A stretch of 64,000 bases of DNA from Hymenobacter jeollabukensis (GTDB taxonomy: Bacteria; Bacteroidota; Bacteroidia; Cytophagales; Hymenobacteraceae), in the NCBI RefSeq assembly GCF_005771675.1, contig NZ_VAJM01000003.1, positions 558,001-622,000 on the forward strand. Direction: 5' to 3'. This document shows positions 61,642-64,000 of this stretch, one piece after another. Within the stretch, counting starts at the first letter, position 1; every line of letters begins with the position of its first letter. Made by a program: the position numbers and the translations under genes. A model generated the notes under the pieces. It did no database searches and had not been told where the DNA came from. It saw only the letters and a list, made by a program, of their open reading frames with translations.

Positions 61642-61953
61642 TTACAGCTTCGGCAGCTGCAGCACCTGGCCCACCTCGATGTGGTCGGGGTTGGAGCCGA
61701 TGGTGGACTTGTTGGCGTCGTAAATCTGGTGCCACTTGGCGGCGTCGCCGTAATGGTGCTTGGCAATCTTCGACAGCGAGTCGCCGCTTACCACGGTGTA
61801 CGTTTCGCCCTGGGTGGCGGCGGGGGCAGCGGGTTGGCCGGTGGCCGGCTGGGTTTTATTGCCGAAGAAATCGGAGGCACTGCCGGTTTGCGGCTGCGTG
61901 GGCTGAACGGGCTTTTTATCGCCCTTATCGCTCAGGAAATCAAAGAGTCCCAT
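61642..61953 (-). CDS. Small LysM-domain protein
   Basis: The 103-residue product starts MGLFDFLSDKGDKK, has a Pro/Gln/Ala-rich linker (about 15-47) and ends with one LysM domain (about 50-103: YTVVSGDSLSKIAKHHYGDA, WHQIYDANKS, EVGQVLQLPKL). There is no signal peptide. The layout resembles the cytoplasmic or peripheral YgaU (Kbp) family, where the LysM domain follows a short amphipathic or BON-type region; no BON domain is present here. LysM domains bind glycans, but unexported ones may bind other ligands such as potassium in Kbp. The function here is open. It has its own terminator and stands alone. Confidence 0.85.
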   Translation of the reverse strand: MGLFDFLSDKGDKKPVQPTQPQTGSASDFFGNKTQPATGQPAAPAATQGETYTVVSGDSLSKIAKHHYGDAAKWHQIYDANKSTIGSNPDHIEVGQVLQLPKL

Positions 61954-62156
61954 GGTTGTGTCTTGGTTGAGGTGTGGGGGAAAGAAGTCAAAAACCGGAT
62001 GGTCAATGGATCAGCCCTGCTCTACGCGGATGCCGCGGCGAATGTTGCGGCTTAACCCTTTGGCCACGTGCCCGTAAGAAACGCCGCAGCGGCTGCCTGT
62101 TCGCGGGCCGCTGCCGACACGTCCTTGTTTCATCCCCCTAATTCCAGACACGCTCC

Positions 62157-62576
62157 ATGAAACGTCCATTCAACACCCCGCTGCATTACCTGGCCAGCCT
62201 GCTGCTGCTGCTCTCGCTCTTCACCTACGCCTGCGGCAGCAAGGAAGGCAAGGTAGAAGGCGCCAACATGCTCTACGGCACCGACAGCAAAGTATGGAAG
62301 ACCCACAAAGAGGAAGACGCCTCGGGCGACAAGGTCAAGCAGACCGCCGAGCAGAAGCAGGAAGAAATCCGCTTCTTCGCCAACGGCCAGTACGTAATGT
62401 CCTCGCCCACCGAGTCGATTAACGGTAAGTACACCTTCGACCAGGCCGGCAAAAAGATTACCATGACCCCCGACAACGGCAACATGGCCAACACCTTCGA
62501 TGTGGCCACGCTCACCGATGACCGCCTCACGCTGCGCAGCCCCCAGGGCGCCGAACTGCAGCTCGAAGCCGAGTAA
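62157..62576 (+). CDS. Lipocalin-like lipoprotein of unknown function
   Basis: The 139-residue product has a hydrophobic signal with a lipobox-like site LFTYAC (Cys about residue 23). The short beta-rich domain follows the pattern of lipocalin-like proteins that carry a G-x-W-type start and strands such as EEIRFFANGQYVMSSP near 80, INGKYTFDQAGKKITMTPDNG near 93 and DRLTLRSPQGAELQLEAE at the end. Related small lipoproteins are widespread in Bacteroidota without known function. The neighbours are a LysM protein and a YbhN-type membrane protein. A strong terminator follows. Confidence 0.78.
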   Translation: MKRPFNTPLHYLASLLLLLSLFTYACGSKEGKVEGANMLYGTDSKVWKTHKEEDASGDKVKQTAEQKQEEIRFFANGQYVMSSPTESINGKYTFDQAGKKITMTPDNGNMANTFDVATLTDDRLTLRSPQGAELQLEAE

Positions 62577-62596
62577 GTAAATTCGAATTCAGCCAC

Positions 62597-62632
62597 AAAA
62601 AAGCCCCGCCACGTGAATGGCGGGGCTTTTTT
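62597..62632. terminator. Bidirectional terminator between the lipoprotein and YbhN-type genes
   Basis: AAAAAAGCCCCGCC (62597-62610) pairs perfectly with GGCGGGGCTTTTTT (62619-62632) around eight bases. It lies between convergent genes, with T-runs on both strands. Confidence 0.93.
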
Positions 62633-62656
62633 GTGTGAAGTAATCAACACGTCATC

Positions 62657-63733
62657 CTACGACGTCATAACTTCTTTCACGGCTTGCTTGCCGAATACCC
62701 GGCCCACCCAGCGCGGCAGGAAGATGGTGCCGAGTACCAGATAGAGGTAGTAGGTGACGATACGGTAGAGCAGCAGAATGAAGTTGGTCATGGTGGCCGA
62801 GCCGGCGAAGGAGCGGAAGAACGAGGGGAAGGCGCCCTCGGCAAAGCCCGCACCCCCAGGCGTAATGGCAACCAGCAGCACGACTTTGTAGACGAGGTTG
62901 CGGGCGAAGATGGTGCCGAACGAGCCCCACGATACGTCAATAAAGGCCGCGATAAGGCAGCCGATGACCAGGTAGCGGGCCGTCCAGACGAAGGCCGTGC
63001 TCAGGGCGGCTTCGGCCCAGTAGCGGAAGCTGTTGCCGCGCAGCTCGGCCGAGGCATGCACCATTTCCAGCCCATGGTGGTAGGCCCGGCGCCGCCAGCG
63101 GTGGAGGCCCTTCAGCGAAAACATGCGCACCAGAAAGCGCTTCACCGAGTGCGGATTGACGAACAGGGCGTAGGCCATTAGCGCCGAATACGCCATCGTA
63201 AACACGTAGCTGACCCAGAACGCCACTTTCAGCGTGGTGACTAGCCCGCCCGAGCCCAGCGTTTCGTGGGGGAAGATGTAGTCGCCGGCCAGCAGCCACA
63301 CCAGCGGCCCGGCCACCACGAAGTAGAGGTTGTCGAGCATGGCTGTGACCATGATGTAGGCCAAGGACTTGCCCAGCGGGATGCCCTCTTTGTTGAGCAG
63401 CAGCGAGGCAATGGCCGTGCCGCCCACCGCTGAGGGCAGCAGGCAGGAGGCAAACTCCCAGATCATAATCACGTCGACGCTCTGCTTCCACGACAGCTGC
63501 TTTTCCGCGATGTGGCGGATGCGGTACATGTAGCCGAAGTCGCGGGCCAGCAGCACCAGCAGGGTGATAAGCAGCCACAGTGGTTTGGCATCGGACAGCG
63601 CGGCCAGGTCGCCGGGCTGGTAGCTGCGCCAGAACATAAACCCGACCACCCCGAGCCCGATGACCACCGGTAGCAGCATGCGCGAAGGCGAGAGTTTATC
63701 GAGCAGCTGGCGGTCCTGCTGGGTGGTGCTCAT
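62657..63733 (-). CDS. YbhN/UPF0104-type membrane protein (lysylphosphatidylglycerol synthase membrane-domain family)
   Basis: The 358-residue product has about eight membrane segments and matches the LPG_synthase_TM family: RIRHIAEKQLSWKQSVDVIMIWEF near 71, ASCLLPSAVGGTAIASLLLNKEG near 95 and the C-terminal signature VVLLVAITPGGAGFAEGAFPSFF near 292. It lacks the catalytic C-terminal domain of MprF, so it is not expected to make lysyl-PG. Relatives may move lipids or lipid-linked sugars across the membrane. TACTTTTG on the minus strand at 63757-63764 is a promoter box 24 bases before the start, so the leader is short. Confidence 0.88.
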   Translation of the reverse strand: MSTTQQDRQLLDKLSPSRMLLPVVIGLGVVGFMFWRSYQPGDLAALSDAKPLWLLITLLVLLARDFGYMYRIRHIAEKQLSWKQSVDVIMIWEFASCLLPSAVGGTAIASLLLNKEGIPLGKSLAYIMVTAMLDNLYFVVAGPLVWLLAGDYIFPHETLGSGGLVTTLKVAFWVSYVFTMAYSALMAYALFVNPHSVKRFLVRMFSLKGLHRWRRRAYHHGLEMVHASAELRGNSFRYWAEAALSTAFVWTARYLVIGCLIAAFIDVSWGSFGTIFARNLVYKVVLLVAITPGGAGFAEGAFPSFFRSFAGSATMTNFILLLYRIVTYYLYLVLGTIFLPRWVGRVFGKQAVKEVMTS

Positions 63734-63756
63734 GCGGTGGAAGCGTTGGTGACAGG

Positions 63757-63764
63757 CAAAAGTA
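63757..63764 (-). promoter_or_regulatory. Promoter -7 box of the YbhN-type gene
   Basis: TACTTTTG on the minus strand matches TAnnTTTG and ends 24 bases before the ATG at 63733. The nearest upstream TTTG (63792-63795) is 27 bases away, further than usual. Confidence 0.5.
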
Positions 63765-63888
63765 CGGACTTGACTCGCCGTGGGTCGTTATCAAACGGTT
63801 TTCCCCGGAAAGTAGCCGGCTTACCCTATGCCTCTCTTTTTCAGGCAGACAAGCGGGGGACTTTGGTAATCGGATGACAACCTCCCAC

Positions 63889-63922
63889 TTTGAACCGTCG
63901 GCCTGAAAATATCGTACCTTTG
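63889..63922 (+). promoter_or_regulatory. Promoter pointing out of the right edge
   Basis: TTTG (63889-63892), 22 bases, then TACCTTTG (63915-63922) fit the Bacteroidota promoter. The sequence after it contains GCTAGCCTGC (63926-63935), which can pair with GCAGGTTAGC (63974-63983), so the transcript starts with a structured leader or RNA. No ORF begins before the edge. Confidence 0.65.
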
Positions 63923-64000
63923 CCCGCTAGCCTGCGCCACATTACTGGCTCCCCGCAACAATCTGGCAGTTAAGCAGGTTAGCCGACTACTCCCACTCGC

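Noticed and set aside
63926-64000. Partial tRNA or tmRNA at the right edge
   Set aside because: The pairing found is not a cloverleaf acceptor stem and no T-arm signature is visible in the available bases.

Overview
The window is a 64 kb stretch of a GC-rich Bacteroidota chromosome, most likely Hymenobacter or a close relative in the Cytophagales. The evidence is the full-length type IX secretion translocon SprA, proteins with type A and type B T9SS sorting tails, a DUF4292 lipoprotein, dense coding at high GC, and promoters of the Bacteroidota form (TTTG, about 19-22 bases, then TAnnTTTG). I found no rRNA, tRNA, CRISPR array, prophage or insertion sequence. This is ordinary chromosome with unusual regulatory RNA and repeat features.

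Layout. 1-12 kb (minus strand): a cut M28 peptidase, a VanZ-like protein, gcvH, sprA, ruvA and maeB. 12-17 kb: a LysM lytic transglycosylase, gatA and two TatA-type genes, divergent from a GAF-LytTR regulator. 17.9-18.1 kb: an orphan structured RNA with its own terminator. 18-25.5 kb (minus): an envelope cluster of flippase, dut, sugar nucleotidyltransferase, TPR protein, DUF4292 lipoprotein and an EnvC-like protein with a degenerate LytM domain. 25.6-31 kb: enoyl-CoA hydratase, mscL and small envelope proteins. 31-39.6 kb (minus): a hybrid two-component protein and the rimP-nusA-infB operon. 39.6-46.7 kb: two tandem 1170-residue T9SS type B proteins. 46.8-53.8 kb (plus): an endonuclease/phosphatase-family protein, cysS, a glutaminyl-cyclase-like lipoprotein and two alpha/beta hydrolases. 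53.9-56.9 kb: S66 peptidase, a lipoprotein and a second T9SS hydrolase. 56.9-61.3 kb (minus): the methionine operon metY-metX-hom behind a SAM-I riboswitch and a poly-cysteine leader ORF. 61.6-64 kb: a LysM protein, a lipoprotein and a YbhN-type membrane protein, ending in a promoter that points out of the window.

How the genes fit together. The export theme is strong: the SprA pore, cargo with both kinds of T9SS tail, TatA, and a glutaminyl cyclase whose expected substrates (exported proteins that begin with Gln after signal peptidase cleavage) are common in the same window. The methionine operon joins homoserine formation (hom), its acetylation (metX) and sulfhydrylation (metY). Its leader appears to read both SAM, through the riboswitch, and charged tRNA-Cys, through five consecutive Cys codons. 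That two-input leader is the best candidate here for an undescribed system. Other strong candidates are the small RNA at about 17968-18087, a family of long perfect palindromes at 25.5 and 49.6 kb, and a dyad over the promoter of the LytTR regulator.
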